Positions 24,980 through 33,260 of a stretch of 64,000 nucleotides of DNA are shown here, in pieces. The DNA lies in NCBI RefSeq assembly GCF_963518785.1, contig NZ_CAUQKJ010000003.1, positions 1 to 64,000 of the forward strand. Direction: 5' to 3'. The notes beneath the pieces are model-generated. The model saw only the letters and a program-made list of their open reading frames with translations. It had not been told where the DNA came from and made no database searches. Made by a program: the position numbers and the translations under genes. Position 1 is the stretch's first letter. Every line of letters begins with the position of its first letter. The DNA comes from an uncultured Campylobacter sp. (GTDB taxonomy: Bacteria; Campylobacterota; Campylobacteria; Campylobacterales; Campylobacteraceae).

Positions 24980-26549
24980 AAATGAGATAAGGGAAATTCT
25001 AAAATCGAGATTTGCGAACGATCGGCATACTAAAATTTCTGAAATTCCCTTACCTTGCGAGCTGAAGGATACCTATAAGGCGGCTTTGCGCATAAAAACT
25101 GCCATCGAAGAAAACCAGCGCATAGCCGTAGTCGGCGATTACGACGTCGACGGTATCGTAAGCACCGTCATAATGAGCGATTTTTTCAATCAAATAGGCG
25201 CGGAGTACGTCATTAAGATCCCGAACCGCTTCACCGACGGATACGGGCTAAACAGCGAGATTATAGAAGAGCTGGAGGATGTGGATCTCATCATCACCGT
25301 AGATAACGGCACCTCCGCGACGGAAGCCGCCGAAATTTGCGCCCAAAAGGGGATCGATCTCATCATCACCGATCATCACATGCCCCCGCCCGTGCTGCCG
25401 AGAGCTTACGCGATAATCAATCCGAAGCAGCCTGATTGCACCTTCCCAAATATCGAAATTTGCGGCGCACAGGTAGCGTGGTATCTCGTGGGCGCGCTAA
25501 AAGAAACCCTCGGCGTGAACTACGATATGGCAAGCTCGATGGATATCCTCATCATCGCCATAATCGCCGATATGATGGAGCTGCGCGATATGAACCGCGC
25601 GCTTTTGCGCTTCGGCATCAAGCGGCTAAATAGCTCGAACCGCGCTTGCTTCAAGGCGATTAAGGAGCACTATTTTAAAAAGCACTTCGAATTCGACGAT
25701 ATCAGCTATACGATCGCGCCGCTTATCAACTGCACGGGGCGAATGGACGATGCGACGATGTCGTATAACTTCTTATGCGCCAAAAATATCAGAGAGGCAA
25801 ACCACTACCTAGAGACGATAAATTCCATCAACAACTCGCGCAAAGAGGAGGAGAAAAGCCTCTACGACGAGATCGTAAAAAGCGTCGATCCAAGCGACAA
25901 CGTTATCGTCGTGTGGGGCCCGCAGTGGCACGAAGGCATCATCGGTATCGTCGCAAGCCGCCTAAGCAAGACCTACAAAAAGCCCGCTATCGTCTTTAGC
26001 GTAAGCGACTCGCGCGCCAAAGGAAGCGCGCGCAGCATCGGTAAATTCGATATTTTAGAACTGATCTCCTCGCAAAGCGAAATTTTAACGACCTTCGGCG
26101 GACACAAGGGCGCTGCGGGCGTGGGGATCGATCCTGCGCTGCTTCAGGAGTTTAAGCGGCGCGTAAATGAGCGCATAACGCCTAAGGATCTGAGCGATTT
26201 TAGCGCGCAAGACGATCTGCTGGGCGAGCTGGACGCGTCGCAGATAGATTTCGAGCTGCTTGAAATTTTAGAATTTTACGAGCCGTACGGGCAGAAAAAT
26301 CCGCGCCCGCTCTTTTGCATCAAAGGCGCCCGCGCCCGCAATATCAGGGAGATCGGCAAGGAGGGCAAGCATATCAAAATGGCGCTTGATAAAAACGGCG
26401 GCAGCGTCGAGGCGCTGTTTTTCAACTACGACTTTTTGCCGCGCGCAGGCGAGCGGGTGGACGTGATCTTTACGATTAGCAAAAACAACTTCCGCGGCAC
26501 GATCACGCCAGAGCTCATCATCAAGGAGCTAACCCCGAGCGAAAGCTAA
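24969..26549 (+). CDS. recJ: single-stranded-DNA exonuclease RecJ
   Basis: A 526-residue RecJ, a 5'-3' ssDNA nuclease of recombination and mismatch repair. DHH-family motifs are in place: VVGDYDVDGIVSTV (motif I), VDNGTSA, TDHHMP (DHH), then the DHHA1 region with GGHKGAAGVGI (about residues 377-387), and a C-terminal OB-like domain. It is somewhat shorter than the E. coli enzyme, as is typical for this group. The start overlaps the end of pyrG. The stop is embedded in an A/T palindrome. Confidence 0.96.
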   Translation: MLGKNEIREILKSRFANDRHTKISEIPLPCELKDTYKAALRIKTAIEENQRIAVVGDYDVDGIVSTVIMSDFFNQIGAEYVIKIPNRFTDGYGLNSEIIEELEDVDLIITVDNGTSATEAAEICAQKGIDLIITDHHMPPPVLPRAYAIINPKQPDCTFPNIEICGAQVAWYLVGALKETLGVNYDMASSMDILIIAIIADMMELRDMNRALLRFGIKRLNSSNRACFKAIKEHYFKKHFEFDDISYTIAPLINCTGRMDDATMSYNFLCAKNIREANHYLETINSINNSRKEEEKSLYDEIVKSVDPSDNVIVVWGPQWHEGIIGIVASRLSKTYKKPAIVFSVSDSRAKGSARSIGKFDILELISSQSEILTTFGGHKGAAGVGIDPALLQEFKRRVNERITPKDLSDFSAQDDLLGELDASQIDFELLEILEFYEPYGQKNPRPLFCIKGARARNIREIGKEGKHIKMALDKNGGSVEALFFNYDFLPRAGERVDVIFTISKNNFRGTITPELIIKELTPSES

Positions 26550-27034
26550 ATTTTAAAATTTAGGCCGGCTTGGCGTACATTTCGCACCGGACACGGCCTT
26601 TAAATTTAACTCTCGATCTATGAGCTAGGCGCACATTGCGCACTCAGCGGGTTACCCTACTACAGCGCCCGTCTGCTCTACTTGCCCGATATGTATTGCA
26701 CGCCTGGCGCATTGCCCTATTACAGCGCCTATCTGCTCGACTAGCTTGGCGCGCATTTGCATGCTCGACGCGACTTTGAAATTTAAGCGAGCATGGATTT
26801 GACTTGCGATGCGAGCTCAAGCGTGCGATTTCGGGGCTCGGTACGGCGCGCAAACGCGATGCTTTATTTTCAGCTCCCGCACGGTTTGCAAAACAGACGA
26901 AATTTTTGGGCGCGGTAAAAGTAAAATTTAAACGTTTCTAAATTTTAAAATTTTGCAAGGACGAGCGGGAGCGGTCTGAAACAGACAGAAGGACCCTGCG
27001 AATAGAATTTCGGATAAAAATTTTATGAAGCGGC
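26550..27034. other. spacer after recJ, no supported gene
   Basis: About 500 bases with two copies of the A/T palindrome (26548-26561 and 26940-26953) and the 60-base tandem repeat annotated separately. No open frame has a ribosome site or family resemblance. Confidence 0.4.
26645..26765. repeat. two-copy ~60-base tandem repeat
   Basis: CCCTACTACAGCGCCCGTCT at 26655 recurs as CCCTATTACAGCGCCTATCT at 26715, exactly 60 bases later, and the intervening TTGC-CGC-GGCGC-ATT text is also related. A partial third unit may precede and follow. The copies have diverged at several sites. Confidence 0.6.
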
Positions 27035-27067
27035 GGGCGGGCTTAAATTTTAAAATTTAGCCCGCCC
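27035..27067. terminator. GC-rich hairpin between recJ and the cupin gene
   Basis: GGGCGGGC and GCCCGCCC flank TTAAATTTTAAAATTTA, which is itself palindromic, so the whole 33 bases fold into one long hairpin with one bulged base. It ends 13 bases past the minus-strand cupin stop and could terminate both converging transcripts, although no T run follows on either side. Confidence 0.5.
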
Positions 27068-27080
27068 TTAAGCTTAGAGA

Positions 27081-27410
27081 CTAAAAAACCACCACTAAAA
27101 ACCACTTAAACGGCACCGGAGCGAAGATCGCGTGCGGCAAGCCCGCAGGCATGACGATACTTTGCCCCGCTTTTACGCGGTGCTTCTGCCCGTCGATCGT
27201 GAAATCGCCCTCGCCCTCAAGCACGTAAACGAATGCGTCGCCGTCGGATTTGTGCGAGCTGATCTCCTCGCCGCCGTCGAAGGCGAAAAGCGTCATATTC
27301 AGCGCAGGATTTTGCGCGAGGGTGCGCGAAATCACCTTATGAGGGGACACTTCGACTAGCGAAGCAAGCTCTACGGCCGTGGCGGCGTCGATATTTTTGA
27401 TATGTTGCAT
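27081..27410 (-). CDS. small cupin-domain protein
   Basis: A single-domain cupin of 109 residues. The metal-site motifs are weakly kept: HKSDGDAFVYVLEGEGDF (first cupin motif, with one His and the Glu) and AGQSIVMPAGLPHAIFA (second motif, with His). Such proteins bind a metal or small ligand, and many act in redox or stress responses. An AAGGAG site precedes the ATG. It lies 66 bases downstream of the NnrS gene on the same strand, so it may be the last gene of that operon. Confidence 0.8.
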   Translation of the reverse strand: MQHIKNIDAATAVELASLVEVSPHKVISRTLAQNPALNMTLFAFDGGEEISSHKSDGDAFVYVLEGEGDFTIDGQKHRVKAGQSIVMPAGLPHAIFAPVPFKWFLVVVF

Positions 27411-27476
27411 AAGCTCTCCTTGAAATGAAATTTGATCGATTTTAGCTAAAATTTGGTAAGCTCGCTTTGATGATTA

Positions 27477-30400
27477 TCAATCCGGATCCGCGCTGAAAGG
27501 ATTTTTCAGAAAGATCGGAACGAAATTTATCAGATATAGCGCGACCGCGACGATGAAAAGAACCGATGGGATCATCACGTATAAAACAAAGCTCTCGCCC
27601 GCAAAAACGGCTCTTAAAGCTCCCGCGAGTAGAGCCAAAACGAGCGCCGCGCGGCTTAGGCGCGGGAAGTTTAACGGCGAAATTCCACTGTGGCGCTGGC
27701 CTGCGATCATTCCTACGAAAAGTATCGCTCCGTAGATATAGCAGATCGCGATGACGTGCAGCGGCGCGGCAGAGTACTGCCCGCGGATCAGCGCCGCGCC
27801 CAGCCATAGGTATCCCGCCGCGCACGCAGCCTGCAACGCGTAGTAAAACGCCATATAGTGGCGGCTTAAAATTTCGGCGTAGTGCAGCTCGCGAAGCTTC
27901 GCCAAAAACAAAAACCCGATGCCAAACGCGATAAATCCGCATGCCGACTCGCTTAAAAAGGGCGTCGCGAGCGCCAAAGCGAAGGCGAGGAAAGCGGCTA
28001 AATTTTTGTAGATAAAATTTGGAATAAAAACGGCGTCCTTCAGCCCGCCATCCCTTAGCGCTTCATTGCCGATGACGACGCTTATGCGGTAGCTTACGAC
28101 GGCGATTGCCGCGACGTTGATATGCACGAAGCTAAGCAAAAACTTCTCATCCCCGCTCGCGCCGTAGGCTAGCGAGCAGGCGCAAAACGCTGCTAAGACT
28201 GATAGGATGCTAAAATTATTCGAGTTTTTATCCAGCCACAAAAGCCATGCCGCAAAGATGAAAAATATCGCCCAAAACAGCCCCGTAATCGCCGCTGCAA
28301 GCCGTAAATTTAAAAAGCTCGCGATAAAAGCCGCGATCAAGCAGGCGGCAAAGGCGAGCGAAACGGGCTTTAGCGAGCCCTCGAAGTTCGTCCAATCGGG
28401 CAGCGCGGTAAGCAAAAACGCCGCGTAGATGCACGAAGGCGCCAAAAACAGAAAGTAAAACTTATGAGCAGCGACATAATCGATCGCCAGCGCATCGGGT
28501 ACTAAAAAGCTAAGCCCGCCCAGCGCCGCAAAAAAGCAGGCGCAAAGAACGAAAGCGCGCATCGGATGGGAGAAAAAATTTCTCGCGCGCTCGTCTTTAA
28601 ATTTAGGCGCGTAAAAGCCCAGCCGCTGCGCCGAGCACGGCTCGGAATGTTTGAGCTCCTGCGGCGAAACAGGCTCTGTTCCATTTTGCGTGGAATGAGC
28701 TTTGGAATCCTGATCGGAATTTTTAGCGCTTTGAGAGAAGTTCTGAGCGGAATTTGGCTCGGCATGGCTTTGCGCGGAACTGGATTTAAAATTTTGACTT
28801 TGATCGGAATTCTTGGCGCTTTGTAAGAAGCTTAGCAGGAAATTCCGTTCGGAATTTTTAATGCTCTGCGAGAAACTCGACTCGGGATTTTTAGCACTTT
28901 GTGAGAAGTTTAGTTTGAAATTCCACTCAATGCTTTTACCGCCCCGTGAGAAGTCCTGAGCGGAATTTTGATCATAGCTTTTACCGTTTTGTGGGGAACT
29001 TGACAAGGAATTTTGCTCTGGCTTTTGGGCGCCTTGTAAGAAGTGCTGAATGGAATTTTGATTTTTAAATCCTCGCGCAGGCTCCGCCTCCAAATTTCGA
29101 TCGGATTTTTTGACACTCTGCGAAAGATTCTGCTCGGAGTCCCCAACTCTCTGTAAGAGATCTAGCTCGAAATTTTGCTTGAAATTCTTAGTACTCTGCG
29201 GGAATTTCGGCTCAAGATTTCGGTCGTAATTTTTGACGCTCTGCGAGAAACTTGGCTCAAAATTTCGGCCCGAATTTCCGAAGCCTTGCATAGACCCGGC
29301 TTCCCTGCCGCGAACAGAATTCCAAAAATTTTGTATAAAATTTAGAGCGGAGATTTTACAATTTTGCACGGGCTCGGCTTTCAAGCTCCATGTAAAATTT
29401 TTAAAATTTTGTGTAAAATCCGAGGCACAAACTTTAGAATTTTGCGCAAATTCGCAATTTCTGTATCCGAGACCGGGTCCGCACGGCGCACCAACCGCGC
29501 TCTCAAAGTAAAATCTACGCGGCGCGAGAATTTTACTTTTAAAGCCTAGCCTGCGCAGTATACGGGTCTCGCGCCCAAAACTCATCAAATTGCGCGGATT
29601 AGCGCTCTTATCGGCACCTTCACCGGCACGGATTTGCTTTTTTAAATTTACAAATTGCGAGGCGGCGAGGTCAAATTTCTTCAAATTTACGGGGCTAAAA
29701 TTCTTAAAATCGCGCGCGCCGTGTAAATTCAAAAAATTCAGCACCGCACAAAACGTGTCTAGAGCTGGATTTTGCTCGCCGCCTAGCCCACTTGCATCGC
29801 AAAACGGCGAGCGATAGGCGCCAAAAACGGCTTTTTGGGCACTGAACTGCGCGCTCAATCCGCACGCATCAAAACCGCAACGCGAAAAGGCGTCTCGGTT
29901 CGCGCCAAATTTGCAGTACAAATGGACGCCCCGCTTCGTGCCAACGCGCCGTAAACAAACGCCTGCATTGAAGTTGCGCTGCGATCGGACGCTCATACTA
30001 GATTGCAAACGGCCGCTCGCGTTAGAGCTGCGTCGCAAGCTAGCACTCGCGCTGGAGTCACGGCGTGAGCGGGCATATCGGTTCGAGTCAAGGCACCGTA
30101 AGCAAGTGCCCACGCTAGAACTACACCGTAAGTAAGTACTCGCGCTAGAGCTGCAGTATGTATCGCCGCGTAATAGCGCCGAATTTCGCGCAGCAAAACC
30201 GCAGTATGCTGCGCCGTTCAAGAGCACGCTCGCGCTATAATCGTAGTTCGCACGGCTGCACAGTTCGTATTTCGGTGCGATAAAACCACGGCGCCAGGCG
30301 TCCTGCGAAAGGCTATATCCGCTTGCGCTAAGATCGCAGCATCCGATTTCCCGAAAGAGCCTGTCTATGCAAGCAACGAAATCATAACATTTAGCATCTC

Positions 30401-30635
30401 GCAAGAGCCTGTGCCCGCCCGCTCCGACATCGCGACATCTAATACTTCGCAAGAGCCCATGCTTGCATGCGCCGAGATCGTCGTAGCTAGCGCCCGGCAA
30501 ATGCCCGTGTCCAAATGCGACTAGATCGCGATGCGCGCCAAAGCTCCGCTTGCTTGCGCCCGGGTCGCAACGTAAGTTTAAATTTCGTGCGGAACCTCCA
30601 TGTTTGCGCGCATTAAAGATAAAATTTCTACTCAT
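27477..30635 (-). CDS. NnrS-family membrane protein with ~665-residue repeat N-terminus
   Basis: The C-terminal 360 residues (from about 690, starting FFSHPMRAFVLCACFF) are a 12-helix NnrS-type heme-copper membrane protein, a family linked to nitric-oxide stress. In front of it is an extra soluble region with no known relative. Residues 1-300 hold 19 cysteines and degenerate units of about 19 residues (HGLLRSIRCRDVGAGG, HRLLRDAKCYDFVAC, DRLFREIGCCDLSAS); residues 420-660 are Asn/Ser/Gln/Lys-rich with many SQSAKNS and SAQNF units. The ATG overlaps the ATPase stop by 8 bases and has a GGGGAG site, and no ATG occurs in frame for the 200 codons before the NnrS domain, so the long start is likely genuine. 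Typical NnrS proteins are about 400 residues. Confidence 0.75.
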   Translation of the reverse strand: MSRNFIFNARKHGGSARNLNLRCDPGASKRSFGAHRDLVAFGHGHLPGASYDDLGACKHGLLRSIRCRDVGAGGHRLLRDAKCYDFVACIDRLFREIGCCDLSASGYSLSQDAWRRGFIAPKYELCSRANYDYSASVLLNGAAYCGFAARNSALLRGDTYCSSSASTYLRCSSSVGTCLRCLDSNRYARSRRDSSASASLRRSSNASGRLQSSMSVRSQRNFNAGVCLRRVGTKRGVHLYCKFGANRDAFSRCGFDACGLSAQFSAQKAVFGAYRSPFCDASGLGGEQNPALDTFCAVLNFLNLHGARDFKNFSPVNLKKFDLAASQFVNLKKQIRAGEGADKSANPRNLMSFGRETRILRRLGFKSKILAPRRFYFESAVGAPCGPGLGYRNCEFAQNSKVCASDFTQNFKNFTWSLKAEPVQNCKISALNFIQNFWNSVRGREAGSMQGFGNSGRNFEPSFSQSVKNYDRNLEPKFPQSTKNFKQNFELDLLQRVGDSEQNLSQSVKKSDRNLEAEPARGFKNQNSIQHFLQGAQKPEQNSLSSSPQNGKSYDQNSAQDFSRGGKSIEWNFKLNFSQSAKNPESSFSQSIKNSERNFLLSFLQSAKNSDQSQNFKSSSAQSHAEPNSAQNFSQSAKNSDQDSKAHSTQNGTEPVSPQELKHSEPCSAQRLGFYAPKFKDERARNFFSHPMRAFVLCACFFAALGGLSFLVPDALAIDYVAAHKFYFLFLAPSCIYAAFLLTALPDWTNFEGSLKPVSLAFAACLIAAFIASFLNLRLAAAITGLFWAIFFIFAAWLLWLDKNSNNFSILSVLAAFCACSLAYGASGDEKFLLSFVHINVAAIAVVSYRISVVIGNEALRDGGLKDAVFIPNFIYKNLAAFLAFALALATPFLSESACGFIAFGIGFLFLAKLRELHYAEILSRHYMAFYYALQAACAAGYLWLGAALIRGQYSAAPLHVIAICYIYGAILFVGMIAGQRHSGISPLNFPRLSRAALVLALLAGALRAVFAGESFVLYVMIPSVLFIVAVALYLINFVPIFLKNPFSADPD

Positions 30636-31320
30636 AATAGCTCACTCCCCCGAATTGTTCGCTTACCACGCGCTCTTCGTACCGCTCGTCGCGCGCGCTT
30701 AGCGGCTCATCTAGGCTCACGACGCGCCTAAGCCCCATCCCTTTGGGCTCGAGCTCGATAATCTCGTGGCTTAGGCGTGCGGCTTCAAAGCGGTCGTGGG
30801 TCACCAAAAGGCAGGCAAGTCCCTCGCGTTCGATCTTTGAGACTAAAATCTCGATCAGTACGCCGCGCAGATCGCGATCGAGCCCTACAAACGGCTCATC
30901 AAGCAGCGCCAGATCGCAGCCGCTAAGGATCGTGCGCAAAAACGCCGTGCGCTTTTGCATGCCGCCGCTTAGCTCGCGCGGGAATTTATTCAGATCGCTC
31001 GGGCTTAGCCCGATCTTTGCGGCGAGGGCGTAAATTTCGTTCACGCCCGCGGGGCTAAAAATTTCGATATTTTTAAGTGCCGTGAGGTTCGGCAGCAGGC
31101 GGTTTTCTTGAAACAAAAAGCTGATTTTTTTAAAGCCGTTTTCGATCTGCCCGCTTTTTTTATCCTCTAGCCCGCAGACCAGCCGCAAAAGCGAAGTCTT
31201 GCCGCAGCCGCTGGGGCCAAAGAGCGTCTTTACTTCGCCCGAGCGGAGTCGCAGCGAAAAATCTGAAATTATAACGTCGCGCAGAATTTCGTAGCGCATA
31301 TTTGAAATTTTTAGCATCAT
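30628..31320 (-). CDS. ABC transporter ATPase (NitT/TauT type)
   Basis: A 230-residue ATP-binding subunit. It has Walker A GPSGCGKTS, signature LSGGMQKR, Walker B ALLDEP and the switch histidine in LLVTHDRFEAA. The frame is open 27 codons further upstream, but the ATG at 31320 overlaps the permease stop (ATGA) with GGAG ahead, so I start there. With the neighbouring permease and Tat-exported binding protein it forms an importer; the substrate is unknown. It is followed directly by the overlapping NnrS gene. Confidence 0.9.
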   Translation of the reverse strand: MMLKISNMRYEILRDVIISDFSLRLRSGEVKTLFGPSGCGKTSLLRLVCGLEDKKSGQIENGFKKISFLFQENRLLPNLTALKNIEIFSPAGVNEIYALAAKIGLSPSDLNKFPRELSGGMQKRTAFLRTILSGCDLALLDEPFVGLDRDLRGVLIEILVSKIEREGLACLLVTHDRFEAARLSHEIIELEPKGMGLRRVVSLDEPLSARDERYEERVVSEQFGGVSYYE

Positions 31321-32114
31321 CTGCTCCACGGCATCAGTAAAATTTGAAGCGGCTTGGTCACGAGATAATCGAAAAGCGCCGTAAAGGCTATGACTAGGCA
31401 CACATACGCCATGACCTCGACCGTATCGATATTGACGCGTGCTTCGGCGATCTTTGCGCCGACGCCGTCGTTCGCGCCCAAAAGCTCCGCCATCACAAGC
31501 ACCTTCGCGCCGTTGCTGACCGCGACGTAGATCGCGGGAAGCAGCCGCTCAATTAGGTGCGGCGCGTAGAGGTAGCGCAGTTTTTTTAAAATTGAGCTTT
31601 TGTAGCTGTCGAAAAGCTCGGTGTATTCGGCGCTCATGCTAGCCATCGCCTGTGCCGCGGACGCAAAAGTCATCGGCGCGACTACGATAACGACGGTAAA
31701 AAGCACGCTTGTATCGCCGAAATGAAACCAAAATATCGCAAGCACGATCCAAACGATGGGCGGCATCGAGAGAAGCACGGTAATTAGCGGGTTTAAAAAG
31801 GCTCGCAGGCTTTTAAAATACCCCGCCGCAAGCCCGCTGCAAATCCCCGCAAAAAGCGCGAGGAAGGTGCCTGCAAGCGCGCGCTTAAGCGACAGGGCTA
31901 GATCGTTTGCGGCGAAATTTTTTAAAATTTCGCACGCTTTAGAAAAAACAGCCGCAGGCTGGGGAAGAATAAGCGGCCCGTAAGCCTCGCTCGCCACCTG
32001 CCAGACGGCTATGAAAAAGCACACCGCCCCCAAGCTCGCAAAGCCGCCCCACAGATAATCTATGACGTAAAACGCGGGGTTTTGAGCTTTGCGAATTTTA
32101 TCGATTTTTAGCAT
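31317..32114 (-). CDS. ABC transporter permease (NitT/TauT type)
   Basis: A 265-residue inner-membrane permease with about six helices and a cytoplasmic EAA-type loop near SSILKKLRYLYAPHLIERLL. Family resemblance is to the SsuC/TauC branch. It overlaps the binding-protein gene by 7 bases and the ATPase by ATGA, so all three are translationally coupled. Substrate not predictable from sequence. Confidence 0.9.
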   Translation of the reverse strand: MLKIDKIRKAQNPAFYVIDYLWGGFASLGAVCFFIAVWQVASEAYGPLILPQPAAVFSKACEILKNFAANDLALSLKRALAGTFLALFAGICSGLAAGYFKSLRAFLNPLITVLLSMPPIVWIVLAIFWFHFGDTSVLFTVVIVVAPMTFASAAQAMASMSAEYTELFDSYKSSILKKLRYLYAPHLIERLLPAIYVAVSNGAKVLVMAELLGANDGVGAKIAEARVNIDTVEVMAYVCLVIAFTALFDYLVTKPLQILLMPWSR

Positions 32115-33067
32115 AGAAAAAACTCGTCCTTAGGCATCGCGCCGCCGATGAGCTTAGGGTTAAATTCCATCAAAATTTCATAAAATTTCAAAAGCTCGTC
32201 CTTGATCTCGCTAGGCTTTTTGACACACAAATTCGACGTATCGATGCTCATAAATATCGCAGGCGGCGGCGCAGGAAAGAAATTTGTCCCGATCGCCGCG
32301 GCGCTTTGTTTGTTTGCTTTGATCCACGCAAGCGCGTCTGCCAGATCGGTATTTAAAATTTCAAAATCCGCCTTTTTCGCGACGTAAAAATCGGTATCTG
32401 CGATGATGCCTGCTTGCGGGATGATGGGCTTTACCGAAAACGCTTGCGCCCACATATCACTTAAATTTGCCCCTCGCTGCACGGCGATGCCCGATACTTT
32501 GCCCTTCAGGATCATAGCGCTTGCTAGCGGCTCGACCGTGATCGCGACGTCGTAGTCCTTAGCCAAAAACAGCTGCGCGCTCTCTGCGGGGCTGGCGGTG
32601 TAGTCGATGTTTAGCCCGCTAATGCCCTGCTTTTTCGCTATGGCTCGCACGATGATGTCTAGCATATCGTTTTTAAAAGGCATTACGATCTTTTTGCCCT
32701 TCAGCTGCGCAAATTCCGTTATCTTCTCGCCCTTGCTCATCACGAAATTTAGCCCCTCGGTGAGGATATTTACCATACCGATCTTGCGCCCCTGATTTGC
32801 GAGGTTCACCCCCACGTTGCTAGGGCTCATCATGACCTTGTACTCGCCGTTTGCCACGCCTGCGCGCAGCTGATCAGGATCGCGCCAAAGCTCGAGTTTG
32901 GCGTCGTATTTTTTGCCGATCTGCCCCTGCATGCACGCAACGCCGATGATAAGGCTAGGCATCGCGGGCGCGCCGTAGATAGTAAAAGCTTCCTCCGCAA
33001 AAAGAGGGCTAGCAAGCCCGCTAGCCGCCAACGCAGACGTTAGTTTTAAGAAATTTCTTCTTTGCAT
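32108..33067 (-). CDS. Tat-exported ABC substrate-binding protein
   Basis: A 319-residue periplasmic binding protein of the NMT1/THI5-like (SsuA/TauA) fold. The N-terminus MQRRNFLKLTSALAASG has a twin-arginine motif and an Ala-x-Ala-like cleavage region (PLFAEE), so it is probably exported folded, perhaps with a cofactor or metal. Family-typical text includes KGKKIVMPFKND and AQLFLAKDYDVAITVEP. It starts the operon binding protein / permease / ATPase / NnrS / cupin. The link to NnrS suggests a role in nitrogen-oxide or heme/copper metabolism; that is inference. A good GGAG site precedes the ATG. Confidence 0.88.
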   Translation of the reverse strand: MQRRNFLKLTSALAASGLASPLFAEEAFTIYGAPAMPSLIIGVACMQGQIGKKYDAKLELWRDPDQLRAGVANGEYKVMMSPSNVGVNLANQGRKIGMVNILTEGLNFVMSKGEKITEFAQLKGKKIVMPFKNDMLDIIVRAIAKKQGISGLNIDYTASPAESAQLFLAKDYDVAITVEPLASAMILKGKVSGIAVQRGANLSDMWAQAFSVKPIIPQAGIIADTDFYVAKKADFEILNTDLADALAWIKANKQSAAAIGTNFFPAPPPAIFMSIDTSNLCVKKPSEIKDELLKFYEILMEFNPKLIGGAMPKDEFFLC

Positions 33068-33260
33068 ATTCTCCTCTTTTCATTCCTGCCAAACGGCAAG
33101 ATTTTGATAATCGATGTGCAATTATATCAAAAACAGGAGTGATTCGGTTTGATTAAGCTCAATAGTCCCGCTTTAAATTTTAACGCGCTAAAATTTAAAA
33201 CGCCCCGCAGCGGTAAAATTTTATGCTAAAATGGCGCAAATTTCAATCCAAGGACATAAA

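Noticed and set aside
26640..26770. CRISPR array
   Set aside because: Only two diverged direct copies with a 60-base period, no conserved short repeat with variable spacers, and no cas genes.
26644..26853. 69-codon minus-strand frame with an ASRADRRC repeat
   Set aside because: The repeat is explained by the 60-base DNA repeat; no ribosome site and no family.
27442..27942. 166-codon minus-strand frame beside the NnrS domain
   Set aside because: A frame-shifted reading of the NnrS coding region; arginine-rich and without start signals.
33100..33135. FNR/CRP-like TTGAT...ATCAA palindrome between the ABC operon and ilvD
   Set aside because: The half-sites are too far apart (about 17 bases) for a standard box.
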